Assembly (NCBI GenBank): GCA_028023455.1
Contig: JAQFVV010000030.1
Coordinates: 2,314,501 to 2,378,500 of the forward strand
DNA length: 64,000 nucleotides
Source: Epiperipatus broadwayi
Lineage: Eukaryota > Onychophora > Udeonychophora > Euonychophora > Peripatidae
Direction of reading: 5' to 3'
Shown here: positions 1-12,805 of the stretch, one piece after another
How the letters are laid out: each line of letters begins with the position of its first letter
How positions within the stretch are numbered: the first letter of the stretch is position 1
Translations under genes and position numbers: made by a program
The notes under the pieces: generated by a model
The model's database searches: none
What the model was told of the DNA's origin: nothing
The model's input: the letters and a program-made list of their open reading frames with translations, nothing else

Positions 1-2370
1 CAAATAAATAAATTTTATGTGACCATTGAAGTGTACTCTCATAAAATAATTAATTATGAAAACTTTAAAGTAGATTTTCTGAGTAATAATGCAATAATGT
101 CATAATAACAACGGATCAGAAACGTATTTAATGAATAGCAAAAAATATTTATTTACAACATATAATAATTTCTATACAATAGAATATTTATTTATAATAA
201 GCGTATGACTTTAAAATAAAATTTATAAGTAATTGTACTTTTCCATCAAGCATTCCTAAAAATTTATAATACATTCCCATCTATCTAATATGGTCTTTAT
301 TTCAAGCCTTATATCCATAGAGTAGCAACAATACATCTATATGCTGCTATCCAGGCCATTAGTAAGATATATGCTTTTCATGAGCAAAACAGGACTGGAA
401 AAAACTGTGGTGACACTTTATAGGTTTAAAAAAATAGCTATTAATATTACGCAAAATAAATAATATACTTATATAACACTAATACTACCTATGTTGGGGT
501 GAGGAAATAAATATTTCAACACTTACAATATATATTTAAGTTTAAAATCATAGCAGAACTAATAATGAATTATAAGATAAACATGCTTTTAGATATTTAC
601 AATATACAAAAATATACTTCAACAGTGAAATTTTATGGCAAAGTGGTAAATGAAAGTATTAACAATAAAATAGGAGTAGACATCTGGTAACTATGTGCAG
701 ATGATGCTATAAATAAACAAACTGTACTCTCACACATGGATGGGATAAATGTTTATAAAAAAATACAATATCCACCTAAAATTTGCCTAAATTAATACCA
801 TTAAAAAGTATAAGGCATGAAGCTGATAATAGTAATAAATAATTATCTCTCACATGTATATACAGAAGGCATTCAATGCATCTATTCAGTCTAATATTAT
901 GCATACACTGAAAAAACTGTCACTGCATAATGGTGACAACATTTAATTTATAAGCTATCTAAAATTCTCATTCACAATTATTCATAATACTTTTGATTAT
1001 AAATACCTATGTCAAATATATAAACACCTGTTATACTTTGGGTACAATCATTTATTTAAGCTTAAACAATTATTCAGAGAACTCCAGAATAATAGGAAAA
1101 TTAACTCATAGAATAAACCTTGTATCTCACCGAATTTCATTTCTTGGACACCACTATTATAAACATATTTGTAATATCATAAATAATATTATTAATAATA
1201 TAATACATAAATTATAACTATAAATAATTTTCAATAGATTAGAGATTAAAGTCTTCATCAGAACTACAAGAAAAGAAATAAAATTATTTGCAGCAATAAT
1301 TTGAAAAAAGTTTAAAGGAAAGGAATTATTAATTATATTTGTTAACTATCAGTGAATAATAGGTAAATGAGAAGAAGAATTAATAATAATAATTCAATCC
1401 TTGTTTTTTTTGTTAATAATTGAATTTTATCGTGATTTCAATAAAAGAAAGCAAATATTTCTGCTTTTAAATTAAAAATCTCCTCAATGTCTAAAAAATT
1501 ATGAAAGCTATTTGCTTTCTTTTAATTCATTGCTTGTCAGAATAATGTAAAGATTTATAATTATGCAGAAATTTAAAAGCAAAACTTCAATAACTAACTA
1601 AGAGTCATTGGATATATTTTGATATTTTTTATTATGTTCTAAAACATATTATTCTAATTGTATTTTGACTTACATTACAAAGTTTAATAGTGAAATTCAA
1701 ATATTTAAAAGAAATATAAAAATAATACACTAATATATCAGAGACATATATAGTAAGCATTCTTACAAGTTTAACATCATATTCTAAACAGAATTAATTA
1801 ATTTCTATTAATTTCTGTTTTAAGTGAAATAAAATATTAGTGAAGATTTAAAGAATGGTATTCTAGAGCATACATTTTCATTTTATAAACCTCTGAACTT
1901 AGCCAATGAGAATTAGGAAAGAATTTCATAATAAATATTTCAACATAACATTTAATAAACATCTTTTGTTTTAAAATATATTTAAGCATGATTTTACTAC
2001 ATTTTATTACTAATAATAATATTTATTGATATTTATGCCTTGTGGAAAAGAAATTATAGCAACAATTTTCCTTACAATAATACTAGTACTTTATTAAAGA
2101 GAATCTAATATTTTAGATTATGTGTTTTATGAAGTATTGTAGTAAATTATTCATGCAAGTAAAAAATAATAATTTAAATATTTGATTTCAAAATAATCTT
2201 TTGAGATGTAGTTATAAGACATTCCACAAAATTGAAAGTATGAAAGAGGTGGATAGTGGAGGCAAAATCTATTTTATATAAAATAAGAATCTAGCTATTC
2301 TTCTGAAGGTTTGTAATGATGGTATATTATAAGATGTGATATATTGAACCATTTCCATCATTTATGAGTG
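1..2370. other. AT-rich stretch without recognisable gene
   Basis: I see no ORF with protein-like composition, no RNA gene and no clear repeat structure. The short ORF near 993-1217 has the low-complexity Ile/Asn/Tyr composition expected from random AT-rich DNA. Probably intergenic or intronic. Confidence 0.5.
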
Positions 2371-2379
2371 AATGTTGAA

Positions 2380-2640
2380 TATATAGAAAATTTTAAACTT
2401 TATTTAAACTTTCCAAATACAAACAACTTGTTAGTAATAACACACAAATAGACAATACAGGTTAGTAATTACACAATGTTTCGAGTAGTATTATTCTCCA
2501 CTCTTCTTCAGGTTTTGCTGGCCTATATGCACTGTGACAATATTCACTTAGAAGTTGAACTCACACCTTTAGATTCTTGAATATTGAATTTAAGGCAAAT
2601 GCTCTACCAGTTGAGCTATTCTTGTTTGAGATTATTGGTT
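2380..2640 (-). repeat. tRNA-derived SINE, family B, copy 1
   Basis: Read on the minus strand this contains a tRNA-like head (a box A-like 'agctcaactggtagagca' near 2600-2618), followed by a body with CTGAAGAAGAGTGG, a short loop, and CTCGAAACATTGTG, then an A-rich end with 'aataaag'. Two further copies lie at 37525-37810 (minus) and 49985-50350 (plus). The box B region is decayed in this copy. RNA polymerase III promoter boxes and dispersed copies define a tRNA-SINE; the assignment is by alignment of the three copies by eye. Confidence 0.7.
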
Positions 2641-3153
2641 AGACAATTGGCATAGCTGATGAAGGGTTTCTTTGAAACTGAAACTGTGAACTTTGTATTA
2701 TAACAGTTTACAAGTGAAAAGTTATCTGTCATATAACATTCAATATCTTATTTCACAATGAACATTTTAGAGGTCATATCCATTTTTGATTATTTTAATT
2801 AAAAGTCTTATTTGAATGCATTCTCAGAACGTAGAAATTCTTAGTACTTAAATAATTTAAATAATCTATATTTTTATAAATAAAGTTAAAAATAAAACTA
2901 ACTTTAAATAGCCCTTTTTAGGTAAAGAAAAATTAGAAACCACAAGTGGGTTAATTAGCATGTGATGAAAAAAAATTCCTTGTTTTATTTTTTAGCTAAG
3001 ATTAATGAGATGCCTATTTAATGACTTATAATTAGATGTCTATTTTGGATTGGCCTTAAGTTAAACTTGCTTGAAATATGAAAAAAAACCTGTTTCACAT
3101 GAACTTAAACTCCATATCATATCTACAATAATTGGATGCATAATCACTGCATT

Positions 3154-3271
3154 ATAAAATACTTTTAAACCACTAAACATCACATGATCACCATCTCTTC
3201 TGTTATTACTCTGGTTGGCACAAGGTGGCATTACTGTATAGAGAGTTTTTCCTGTTTAATAAAATACTTTT
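3154..3271 (+). mobile_element. Family K short element, copy 1 (92 bp) with 13-bp target duplication
   Basis: The insert 3167-3258 carries the family 5' core CATCACATGATCACC at 3179 and ends in a variant of the 3' motif (TTTTTCCTGTTTA). It is flanked by exact 13-base direct repeats ATAAAATACTTTT at 3154-3166 and 3259-3271. It has an internal deletion relative to the 255-bp copy at 13075-13329. No coding capacity and no poly(A) tail. Confidence 0.75.
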
Positions 3272-3385
3272 TTCCCCATATGGCATAGCATTGGCCGGGA
3301 TGCAAACCCGCAACAACCGTCTGCAACCAACTGCTTGCTTGCAAGGCAACTGCGCTGACCTCTCGGCTAACAATGCTTACTTTGT
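3272..3385 (-). repeat. tRNA-like SINE, family A
   Basis: On the minus strand it reads 'gttagccgagaggtcagcg' (box A-like), then an anticodon-arm-like TTGCAAG region, then box B-like 'ggtttgcatcccggcc', then GCTATG and a short A run. It sits directly after the target duplication of the family K copy. The same unit occurs about nine times in this window in both orientations, always ending in (G)ACATATG-like sequence plus an A-run. It is a retroposon rather than a working tRNA: the arms do not pair fully. Confidence 0.7.
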
Positions 3386-6300
3386 GAGCATTTTGTAAAT
3401 AAATCATTTTTATGATTGACACAATTCTTTTTTTTAATCATGCATGAAATGCCATAACATGCCATATTTCAAATTTTCAAGTAATTAAAAAAGCCTGGGC
3501 ACTAACGTAATGGCAATTTTTGTAATATCAAACATATTTTAAAAATAAATATTGATGCAAAGAAATTTGTATGCATTAATCACCTTTCCTCTAAAGTTGT
3601 GAGGTTCATTTATTTAATTTATCATAAACTACTACTGGATTAGTGAAATGCAGATTAACAAATGGAATTATTTTATTGGGCAATAATGGTAATCACCATC
3701 CTCAAACAAATAAATCTACTTCATAATCATTTTTTATATCAGTTTAGACAAAAACACTTTGGAACAGTTAGATACATATTAAGAAAGCCATTTTGAGATC
3801 ATGGTACCTTATTTTTTCCATTTGTTCTTTGTTTTTATTTTTCCTTTTCCACGGTCAAGTTATTTTAGTTTATTTAGAATTCTCAAGATCCAACGGTATA
3901 TAAACCACTCATACAGTCTTCTATATATAATTTTTGTTGATGGATTTACATAAATATTTGTTTTTAATGACGTCATTTGAATATTTTATTTTTTAATACA
4001 CGTGTGTGTGTGTCTCTGTGCATGTAAAAAAAAAAGAATAAAATGGCTTGTTTAAATTAATACTATAAATGTCTGCTCATTATAATTTATATATATAACG
4101 TACAAATATATTTATATTTTCAAAAAGCTACTTCAATTATTATTTTTTCTAGGTTAATTACATTTCCTTTATTTATATATCGTCATATCTTTTACGTTTT
4201 TCATTAATTTTATGTAGTCTTTAATTATATATATTCTATTTACTTTAAATTTAAATATAACATTTTTATTTGAATAGTTATAACACGTGTCTTTTTCTTT
4301 TTATAGGTCAACCCTTAGTATATTTATAAAGTGAAGTTTCAGAAGCATTCAGCTATTCAAAAATTTCCATGGTAACAGAGAACAGTTTTAATCAATATTA
4401 ATGACTGAATCCAGGGATCTGCAAGAAGTATTTGACATGTGACTCAGCTCTCCAATAAAATAAATGTTTTCAAGAGCTAAAAATTACCTAAGTGAAACAT
4501 ATGGACAGAAACTGAAGATAGAAATATTTAATGAAGTCTCTTTTATGTTTAAAACATTTTCATGTTTGTTCAATCAGTAATATAAAATATTTATATATCT
4601 GTCCTGGTGCAACCAACTTATGCAGAATTTTTATGTCATTTTATAAAAACAAGCTAACTGTTACACTATTTTTTAATAATTCAACCCACTTTTTTGACTA
4701 AAATCATATGATATAGATAGTATGGTAACATCTCTGTTGAAAGGCAGATTGATTAACCTTAGTCAACTCAGGTAAAGCTGTGTTCTGTGCCAACTAGGAT
4801 CTAAAATTCCTTTTCATCAAAAACCTTTTATAATCTTAGAATATATTCTGAAATGTAAAAATAATATATTACTATAGAAATTATTTAACTTTTAATCACT
4901 TTTATAGAAATTCTAAAAAATGAAAAGTAGAAACAATAGTATTGAGTCTTGAACAAAATATATGATTACTCTTAAAAAGAAATATAATCTTTAGTAGCAT
5001 TCTTTACTTACAATTTACAATCAAAAATTAATCAATATTATAGGTGTTTTATTGGAATATTTGAGAGTTTAAATGATATTTGATTTTTTAGCTTTACTTA
5101 GGATGAACTATACAAAAAAGAACTATTTTGCTCTTATAAATTTAGTTGTACATAAATTAATGTAGTTAGTGACACAAAATTGTTACATGTGTAATAACAA
5201 ATTTGCAATTTAATAATAAATAAAAATGTGAAACTATATAAAATAACTCAGTATCATTGGATATGCTTGACACTTGATGTTATTTTCATTAGAAAATCCA
5301 ATGTAAATATTAATCAAGTTAATTCACTATTCTATTGAACTAGAATAAATTTGCAACAATAGCAAAAATTGTCAAATTTATTTAAAAAATTCGTGTATTT
5401 CATCATGATGTTTTATTGACATATAGAAAAAGTAGAAAGACTTTATATTAAAGCAAGTTGAAAAAATGAAATAACTTTTTCTTTAAATGATTTTTTTCAT
5501 ATTTAAGTAGAAAAAATATTGTTATTTATGAATTTATATGAGCATTAGAAATTTTTAGTTCTTTAAGGAGAAACTCTGTGTTAACTGCATACATTTCTTT
5601 GACATATTCTACTTATAAACTTACTTAAAAGAAATAATTTATAGACTAACTAAAAAAAGAAATTCATTAGTTATTAAAATTTGAGATAATAACTAAAAAA
5701 TGAAGGAATTAGAACAAAGAATGCACCCATAAATTAGAATTAGCAATAGAAAAGAAAAAACTATACTATATATTTGTAGTCATAAATCTATTATCAAAAA
5801 ATCAAAGTATTTATTCAAACAAATTCTAATGACAAAATATTGAAATGTAAAAAATAATTAAAAACATTCTATAATTTGTGGGGGGGGGGAGTATTTATTT
5901 ATTCATAAAAAAACAAAAAAGTTATTATTTGATTTGTATGTATGTATTACAAAAATTGTATCATAAAAATAGAAAACATTTGTGGATAAAAAACAACTTA
6001 CTATTTGAAATTTTTTTAGTGTGTAAATATCTGTGAAGCAAATAACGGTTCTTCTTACTAAAATTTGAAGATTAAATTCTCAAAATTAAACATAGCAAAA
6101 AACTGGCAATATAGGATGTTAAGAACAAGATTTCCTCCATTAATCCTACATGATTCTGCCATTTCTTTATTTGACCTTTTTTTTTTTTTTACTCTTGAGT
6201 GAATTATAATCTTTTTAAAACAGTCATTTTTGATTAGTAAAATATGAAAAATTTTAAAGCTCTGGTGAATTATTATTTTAAAACTGTTTAGGAAGATAAA

Positions 6301-6586
6301 AGAATAAAAACAAAAAGTTATTCAACAGTCAGTACAAAATTGCATTTGTTAGAGAAAAAACGGTATTCATGACATATTAATGGATGTAATTTAATGTGGG
6401 AAATATAAAAGTAACATAAACTACCTAAGATAAAACTTTATATTATTTTAATTTTAATTATATGAAGAATGTGAGAAAGCTATTGTCTAAAATGCCAAAT
6501 TAACTACTTATCTATCAATACTTGCACTCCATTAATAAATATAAAATTAATAACTAAAAATATTTGTTTTTTAATTTTTTATGAAT
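3386..6586. other. AT-rich stretch without recognisable gene
   Basis: I see only simple sequence here: a GT run near 4001-4014, a run of ten G at about 5880-5889, and poly(T) near 6178-6190. There is no ORF with protein-like content on either strand. Confidence 0.45.
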
Positions 6587-6719
6587 AAAGTTTGTATTTG
6601 TCAAGCGTTGGTGGTCGAGAGGTCAGCACAGCTACCTAACAAGCAGTTGTCCCGGGTTAGCGGGTTCACTTCCCGGCCGATGCTAAGACGCATGAAAAAA
6701 AAGTTTGAATTTTGTCAGT
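6587..6719 (+). repeat. tRNA-like SINE, family A, with probable target duplication
   Basis: The unit 6604-6700 begins GCGTTGGTGGTCGAGAGG and ends in GACGCATG plus eight A. Box B-like sequence (GGTTCACTTCCCGG) is at about 6662-6676. The flanks AAGTTTGTATTTGTC (6587) and AAGTTTGAATTTTGTC (6703) look like a diverged target-site duplication, as expected for LINE-driven insertion at an A-rich 3' end. Confidence 0.7.
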
Positions 6720-6802
6720 TTTACTTATGTTAATCTTACAGCATCATGTAATACTTTACATTTGCATTGTTCTTTGAGAATTATATTTTAAACAAATAGT
6801 CA

Positions 6803-6905
6803 AGCATTGGTGGTTGAGAGGTCAGCGACAGCTGCTTTACAAGCAGTTGTCCCGGGTTAGCAGGTTCACTTCCCAGCTGATGCTATGACACATGAAAAAA
6901 AAAAT
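6803..6905 (+). repeat. tRNA-like SINE, family A
   Basis: A second copy in the same orientation only about 100 bases after the previous one. It shares the insert AAGCAGTTGTCCCGGGTTAG and ends in GACACATG plus a run of ten A. The close pair suggests either two insertions or a local duplication of a SINE. Confidence 0.7.
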
Positions 6906-8140
6906 CAAAATAATATAAATTAAAAACAACATCATTACAGTGAATTTGCATTAAATAAATCGCAGATGTTGCAAGATTCTATTGTTTTCTATTGTTATCT
7001 CAAATCCATGTAATTTAAAAAACAATAGTTTTTTTTTATAAAATGAAAATATAAGTACAAATATATTTAAAATTTATAGTTTTAAAATAATAAAAAAATT
7101 GAGTTTAATAATAGAAATTCATTTCATTTATTTATCTTAATTTTTAGTAAAAAGTTAAACAACTTTTAAATTGTGCATTGTAAAGCAAAAAAATCTTCAG
7201 AATTTCTCTAGAAAGAAACAAATAAAAGACATTACTTATCAGGTTTATTAACTTCTAGGTAGTAAGAGTTTAATGATTTTTTACAATCTATTTTATTCTC
7301 CATACATGAACTGCTAGGCAGCCATTTAGCAAATAATAATACTGACTTAGTAATAATACTAACAATATTAACCTAGGTGTTAAATGTAATTGAAAAGGTA
7401 TGAATAAAATTGAATTTAATTTAAAAGCCTTTAACAATTCAATTCAATTAATTTAACAATTCAATCAATTAATTTTCATTTATTAAAATGATATCACAAA
7501 CTATCAGATAAATATTAATAATCAGCGTCTTTTTAGACCAACTATGAATGGATTAACTATTTTTTTAAAAAAATCCTAATTCTTTCTTAAGATCTAAATA
7601 GAATTCTAAATTCACTAATTGTAAACATGGCAGGCAGATGTATTAACTGTTATGTCATGAAACCTTATTACTTTTAAATATATATTGTAACAAAATAAGA
7701 TGAGCTTACATGGACCAATCATCATTTATGTAAAGCTTTAGATGAGGAGGCATTTCTTCACCATGAGCAGGTATAATGACAAGAACAATACTAAATGAGG
7801 CAGCATTCTATAAAATTGTAACTTAATCCAAGCAGTATAATAGATGATTCTAGTCATAATACCAAACTAAGCTCATAGCTAAATTAATAATCAAGTAATT
7901 CAAAATATAAAATAAATTTATACGTTCTTTGGAGTGAATGAACAGTAACAATGAAACTGTAATGGGTATAACAAAACCAAGAAAGAAAGAAAGATAATAT
8001 CACTTTGGGTGCTGATCATGAGGATCTAATGGAAAATTCTTCCAGGATTAGATCATGTGCATTTATGTTATATGCGGTTTAACTATAAACTAATTTTCTT
8101 TTTCAATAAATAAAATCAAAGACACTTACTAATATATATA

Positions 8141-8351
8141 TATATATTAAAACTATCACCTTAAGACTATGCACCTGAGCTTCGATAGTAGGGACCTCTA
8201 CAAATTTTTAACACAAGATTAACAATTTTAAAAGACAAGAGTGGACACTCTTATCTTTTCAAGTTGTTAATCTTGTGTTAAAGATTTGTAGAGGTTTCTA
8301 TTACTGAAGTGCAGATGCATAGTCTTAAGGTGATAGCCTTAATATATATAT
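8141..8351. mobile_element. Foldback element with arms of about 100 bp
   Basis: Left arm 8141-8243 and right arm 8247-8351 are near-perfect reverse complements with almost no loop. Outer ends are (AT)n followed by CTATCACCTTAAGACTATGC. The inner part (GGGACCTCTACAAATTTTTAACACAAG) is related to the foldback at 42717-42861, so the two are probably members of one family. No coding capacity. The matching part of duplication copy B (about 18 kb) lacks it, which supports a real insertion. Confidence 0.75.
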
Positions 8352-9824
8352 ATATATATATTACTTACATAATGAGTATGCACTTAACAAATTAATAATA
8401 ATTACACTTACTAATATAAATACTTAAATGTATATCATAGTGGTCTGATAGACTTAAATTCTATTTATAAAATATTTAATACTATAATACATAGATGATA
8501 ACCATTATGTAAGTTCTAACCTGGTATTAGAAGCAAAACTGCATAAATGGTGATGATCCTAAACCTTTAGTTAATGATCTAATCTTGATGCACTCAATTA
8601 CTAAGCAATATCAATATCATGGATAAAATACAATTTGAATATAAATTTAATTATTTGGATTCACATTTTTATAACACAAACGCATATTGAAATAAAGATC
8701 AGGCATAAAAACATTTTCAAATGCAAATTATTTTAAAACACAATAAATTCAAATGTTTAAGAAACAAAAATATACAATAATGAAAATAATTCCATAATTG
8801 GAATTTTTAAAAATGAAGCTTACATGATAATATTATTCATAGTTTAAATAACAAAATTATTTTCAATCAGAGTAATAAACTAGTAAAAAAATAGTTTTAG
8901 TTTCTAGACACAAATAAATAAAATACAAAAGAGAAATTTGTAGATTGCACATACATATGAGTTATTTGTTAACTCTCAGTGGATGCAAGCAGTACATTGT
9001 TTGAATACCTTAATTAAGTATTAATTTTAAAATTGGACAGGTATCTATTTCAGTACTTTTTTATAAGTCTCTACTTTTCAAATTCAAATTAGTTTAAATT
9101 TAGCCTATGTAGTTAAAAAAATTTGCTCTCTTTTTTTGATTTAATGGGATGTCATAACACTTGTAGTCTAAATGACTGTAAATTTTTTTTCATTTTTTTT
9201 AAATAACTGCTTTTTTTTTTAACTTTTTTAGACAAATATTAAAAAACATATTATAACTATTGGCACAAATAATAAAAAGCAAATTTATTTTATTATTATA
9301 ATTGATTATAAGAAAGCTATCAACTGAATCCAGTTAAGCAAAAATAATTTTATTTCATTTTTCAAATTTTATGGATATATTTCTTTAATTCTTTTATACA
9401 AACATTTTAATACATATTGTAAATTATGCTTATAATAAAAAGAATCAAATTTGAAACAGTATAAAACAAATACTCTTAGAAACAGTTTGAGATATTACTT
9501 ATAATCTGCACATGTCTCACCCTCATTATAGCTATTGCAGGTTAAAAGAGATATTAATTCAGTTAATATTAAAGTGATATATACATACATTTATTATAAT
9601 ATTGATCTTATATATTTATGCTTATTTCCTTTTATAAAAATAGAAATAAATGAAATAAAATCATTATTAGTTTTTCATATGTGCTGTACTATTATTTTAT
9701 AATAATGCAAACATAAATGTGGACTACAAATGAAGTTGCATAATTACTTTACAAAATGATATACAATAATATTAAAATTTCATTTAATATTCAGGTTATT
9801 CTTCATTTTCTTATCCTATTTGTA

Positions 9825-10310
9825 ATTGGTTTGCTTTAACATTTTGAACATTGGACAAGTAAAGGTTTATTTCATATCTTAATTTTATTAATTGTAGCTC
9901 ACCACACCTTTGGCTACTGAAATCAGATTCATAGCACTCATGGGGTGACTGGATTTGCTGTGGCATTTAAATGTCTAGTGATAATTTATTTAAATTAGTG
10001 ATTTAATTAGTCCCATTTTTTGGAGAGTTGGGATGCTATTCTCTTCTTTGTTAAGAGCCTGGTTGCTACTAACAATAAACTATGCCTTTTTAACTTTTTT
10101 TCCTATCCTATCACTCCATGCAAGCAATTTTAACATTTATTGGATCAAAAAGTGGCCAGATTTTTTGTTATACCCCAGGAAAATGGATCAATATTCTGAG
10201 TTATTTTTAGCTCACATATTCAAATATGTGTGTTACCCTAGACTCCCTATAGTATACTGATTTGCAAGTGGCATTGCTGCACTCGGTTTTGCACATGATG
10301 TGAAGTGTTT
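9825..10310 (-). repeat. Left inverted terminal repeat of the Penelope-like element
   Basis: Reverse complement of 12245-12985 without the 174-bp foldback in that arm. Matching landmarks are GGGATGCTATTCTCTTC (10030), AACAATAAACTATGCC (10071), CAATTTTAACATTTATTGGAT (10126 on), TTTTAGCTCACAT (10204), CCTAGACTCCCTATAGTATA (10238). The 75-residue ORF 10033-10260 is only an antisense reading of this repeat. Confidence 0.75.
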
Positions 10311-10823
10311 TATCTTGGGATATTTAGTAGTTTATTCAAGTTAGGAAAGGAGTCTAAGACTTATATGTAATAATGCAGATCTATTTAATTTTATGTGAAA
10401 GCTTTGAAACTGCCTTAAACTATCACAAAACTAGAAAAGGCTGACATTTTCTTTTTTGTTTAAAAATTTAAAGAGAAATGTTTAAAATATGAAAATTTCC
10501 CTAACTGCTGCAACATGCATATAAATTACTCTATACATCAACATGAAAAAATATCACTCCTATTAAAACACAACAATTAAAGCACATTATTCAAGGAAGC
10601 AACAGGACACTAAAAACAATGAGTAAGGAAAAACAATTATAAATTATTACAAAATACCTAGCTGTATAACCAAGTGATATCATGCCCTTTCATAACAATT
10701 AAATGTCAAGTACAATAAAAAGTTAAAATTTCTCACCCTAAAACAAAAAGTAAAACTAATCTGCACCAATAAAGAAAACCTTGTCAATCTGTTGACCACA
10801 TAATTTCCTGAAAAAAATTAGAA

Positions 10824-12540
10824 TTGCTAAAATATGATCCTAAATTTATTGAGGTCTTTTGGGAAAATCCATGCCTTGAAATAATAGCAGACATAAAATC
10901 CAAATATGAAAATGAACTGCAGAGGGAAAATATTATACAAATAGCTGAAGCATTGCATTCTATTTTAGACAAATCCAAAAATGAAATGTGGAATAAAAGC
11001 ATAAATGAATGCAAACAATACATGCCAAGAAACAATATTGTGTGCCTAAAAGAAGACAAAGGCAACCAATCCATGCATTCAAATTTATAAATTAAATTTT
11101 AAGGGTGTTGAAGTATACAATATGAAACCATGAAAAATAAATTTCTAATGGCCGTATTGTGAAAGCACTATAGCAAAGCATTCAATAGAAGTGAATACTT
11201 AAAAATATACCCATCAGTGGAAATTCCACCTTGATTATTCTTGAACATAAAACTTTACATAAAATCATTCTCTTTGCTTGGTAATAGATTTTGGAGATGC
11301 ATATTATTATAGTGTCTCTAAAATCATCACCAAGTAGTTAATCATTTATCTAGAATTTAGAAAATTCAGTATAAGATTCTCCATGGTTTTCATTCAATTT
11401 ATCAACACACATCAAATAAATAAGAACTACAAATTGGCACCACTAAACATTACCATGTTATATGACCAGTATCACGCAGACAACAATTGATATTACACAA
11501 ACAAGCTGTAAAAAAGTGAATACAACCCAAAAACAGGACTTTAAAATAGACATTCTAAATTGGATAGCTAATGGAATTACTGCACAGTTTAATAATAAAT
11601 ATCACCTTATGGGAAATGCATGGCCCATGTATTTGCCAGTAAATGGCATTATATGCAGTTTAACACTGACTAAGACTGAATGAGATATTATTCCCAAATA
11701 TCTACAAAAAGGCTCCAATATTATTTAAAAATGATATGTTGACAATGTGTTATTATGTGCACCCACTGAATGCATAATAAAACTATGTGAACAATTAAAA
11801 CAAAAACCTCACTCCTAAACTTCACCATTAATCTGAAATTTTTAGATTTATACATTCAAAAAAACAAAACTTATTAAACTTCAAAATGATCACAAGCCAC
11901 TCAAAATTTAAAACACAGTTCCCCCTCATTCTCTCATACCCATGATATACAAACTTGCTGGAATAAAAAGTTTTTAAAATAAAAATTCTAGACTCTATAA
12001 ATATTAAACAGGATGGAAAGCTAACATAGAAACCTATATAAATGATTTATATAGAATAAGAAATTCTATTGTAAAATGAAATCAACACAACAACCCTCAG
12101 TAGATAATAATCTGTGAATAAGTATGCTGAATTTACCAAAGCTGTCACACACAACAAAAAGATCTGCACTACTATACATGTCTTAGAATTTTCCCTAACT
12201 AGAGTAGATTAAGAAATAATACCAAAGATAAAATATCCAAGGATAAAACACCTGTTTGTTTATAAAACCAAGTGCAACAACCTGCATGCAAATCACTATA
12301 CTATGGGGAGTCTAGGGCAAATATAGTCACTATTGTCTCCCATCACAAATATTTTTACAAGTGAGCTAAAATAATTCAGAATATAAATCCATTATTCTGA
12401 AGCACAAGAAAAATCTGACCATATTTTCAATCCAATAAATGTTAAAATTGTTTTCATGGACCATATAACAGAAAATGAAAGAGGCATGGTTTATTGTTAA
12501 TAACAACCAGCCAGGCCATTAATAAATAAGAGAATAGCAT
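10824..12540 (+). pseudogene. Penelope-type reverse transcriptase relic with GIY-YIG tail
   Basis: Reading frames on the plus strand give a degraded Penelope-like protein. At 11020-11065 'NNIVCLKEDKGN' fits the family's conserved 'ADKG' RT motif. At 11563-11680 'FNNKYHLMGNAWP' fits the 'F...MGSPLSP' block. At about 11737-11760 'YVDNVLLC' is the catalytic YxDD box with the second Asp changed to Asn. At 11812-11870 'LNFTI-LKFLDLYIQ' fits the 'LKFT...FLDI' block. At 12255-12320 'VYKTKCNN..ANHYTMGSLGQI' resembles the start of a GIY-YIG nuclease. The protein would make cDNA at chromosome breaks or nicks in a live element. Frame changes and stops show it is inactive. Family-level assignment is fairly sure; clade not determined. 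Confidence 0.6.
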
Positions 12541-12569
12541 TCAGCTCTACAACAAATTGAATATTTAAA

Positions 12570-12631
12570 TCACTAATTTAAATATATTAAATTTATTAAA
12601 TCACTAATTTAAATATATTAAATTTATTAAA
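12570..12631. repeat. 31-bp tandem duplication
   Basis: The unit TCACTAATTTAAATATATT plus TTATTAAA-type sequence occurs twice without a mismatch (12570-12600 and 12601-12631). Its first half recurs after the neighbouring foldback at 12806, so the foldback inserted within or beside this repeat. Confidence 0.85.
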
Positions 12632-12805
12632 CACAAGCAGTTGACCCAGTAATAATGTAAAAGGCTAAAACCTTTGGCAGATGCGCTTTAAAAATGTTTA
12701 TGTGACAGCCAATCAGATGTAACAATGACTGCATGTGGAACTTTTAATTTTAAAACACAAGCCAGTCATTGTTACATCTGATTGGCTGTCACATAAGCTT
12801 TTTTA
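12632..12805. mobile_element. Foldback element with a perfect 34-bp inverted repeat, nested in the Penelope arm
   Basis: 12699-12732 and 12763-12796 are perfect 34-base reverse complements around a 30-base loop. Upstream is a short unique segment starting AAGGCTAAAACCTTTGGCAG. The flanking TCACTAATTTAAATA on both sides (12601 and 12806) looks like a target duplication. A partial relative with the same upstream segment lies at 25918-25985. Confidence 0.7.

Noticed and set aside
5880-5890. Run of G as a G-quadruplex site
   Set aside because: A single run of about ten G with no further G tracts nearby; more likely slippage or sequencing noise.
10033-10260. 75-residue hydrophobic ORF as a possible membrane protein
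   Set aside because: It is the antisense of the Penelope inverted terminal repeat; the same sequence is present at 12.3 kb without that ORF.
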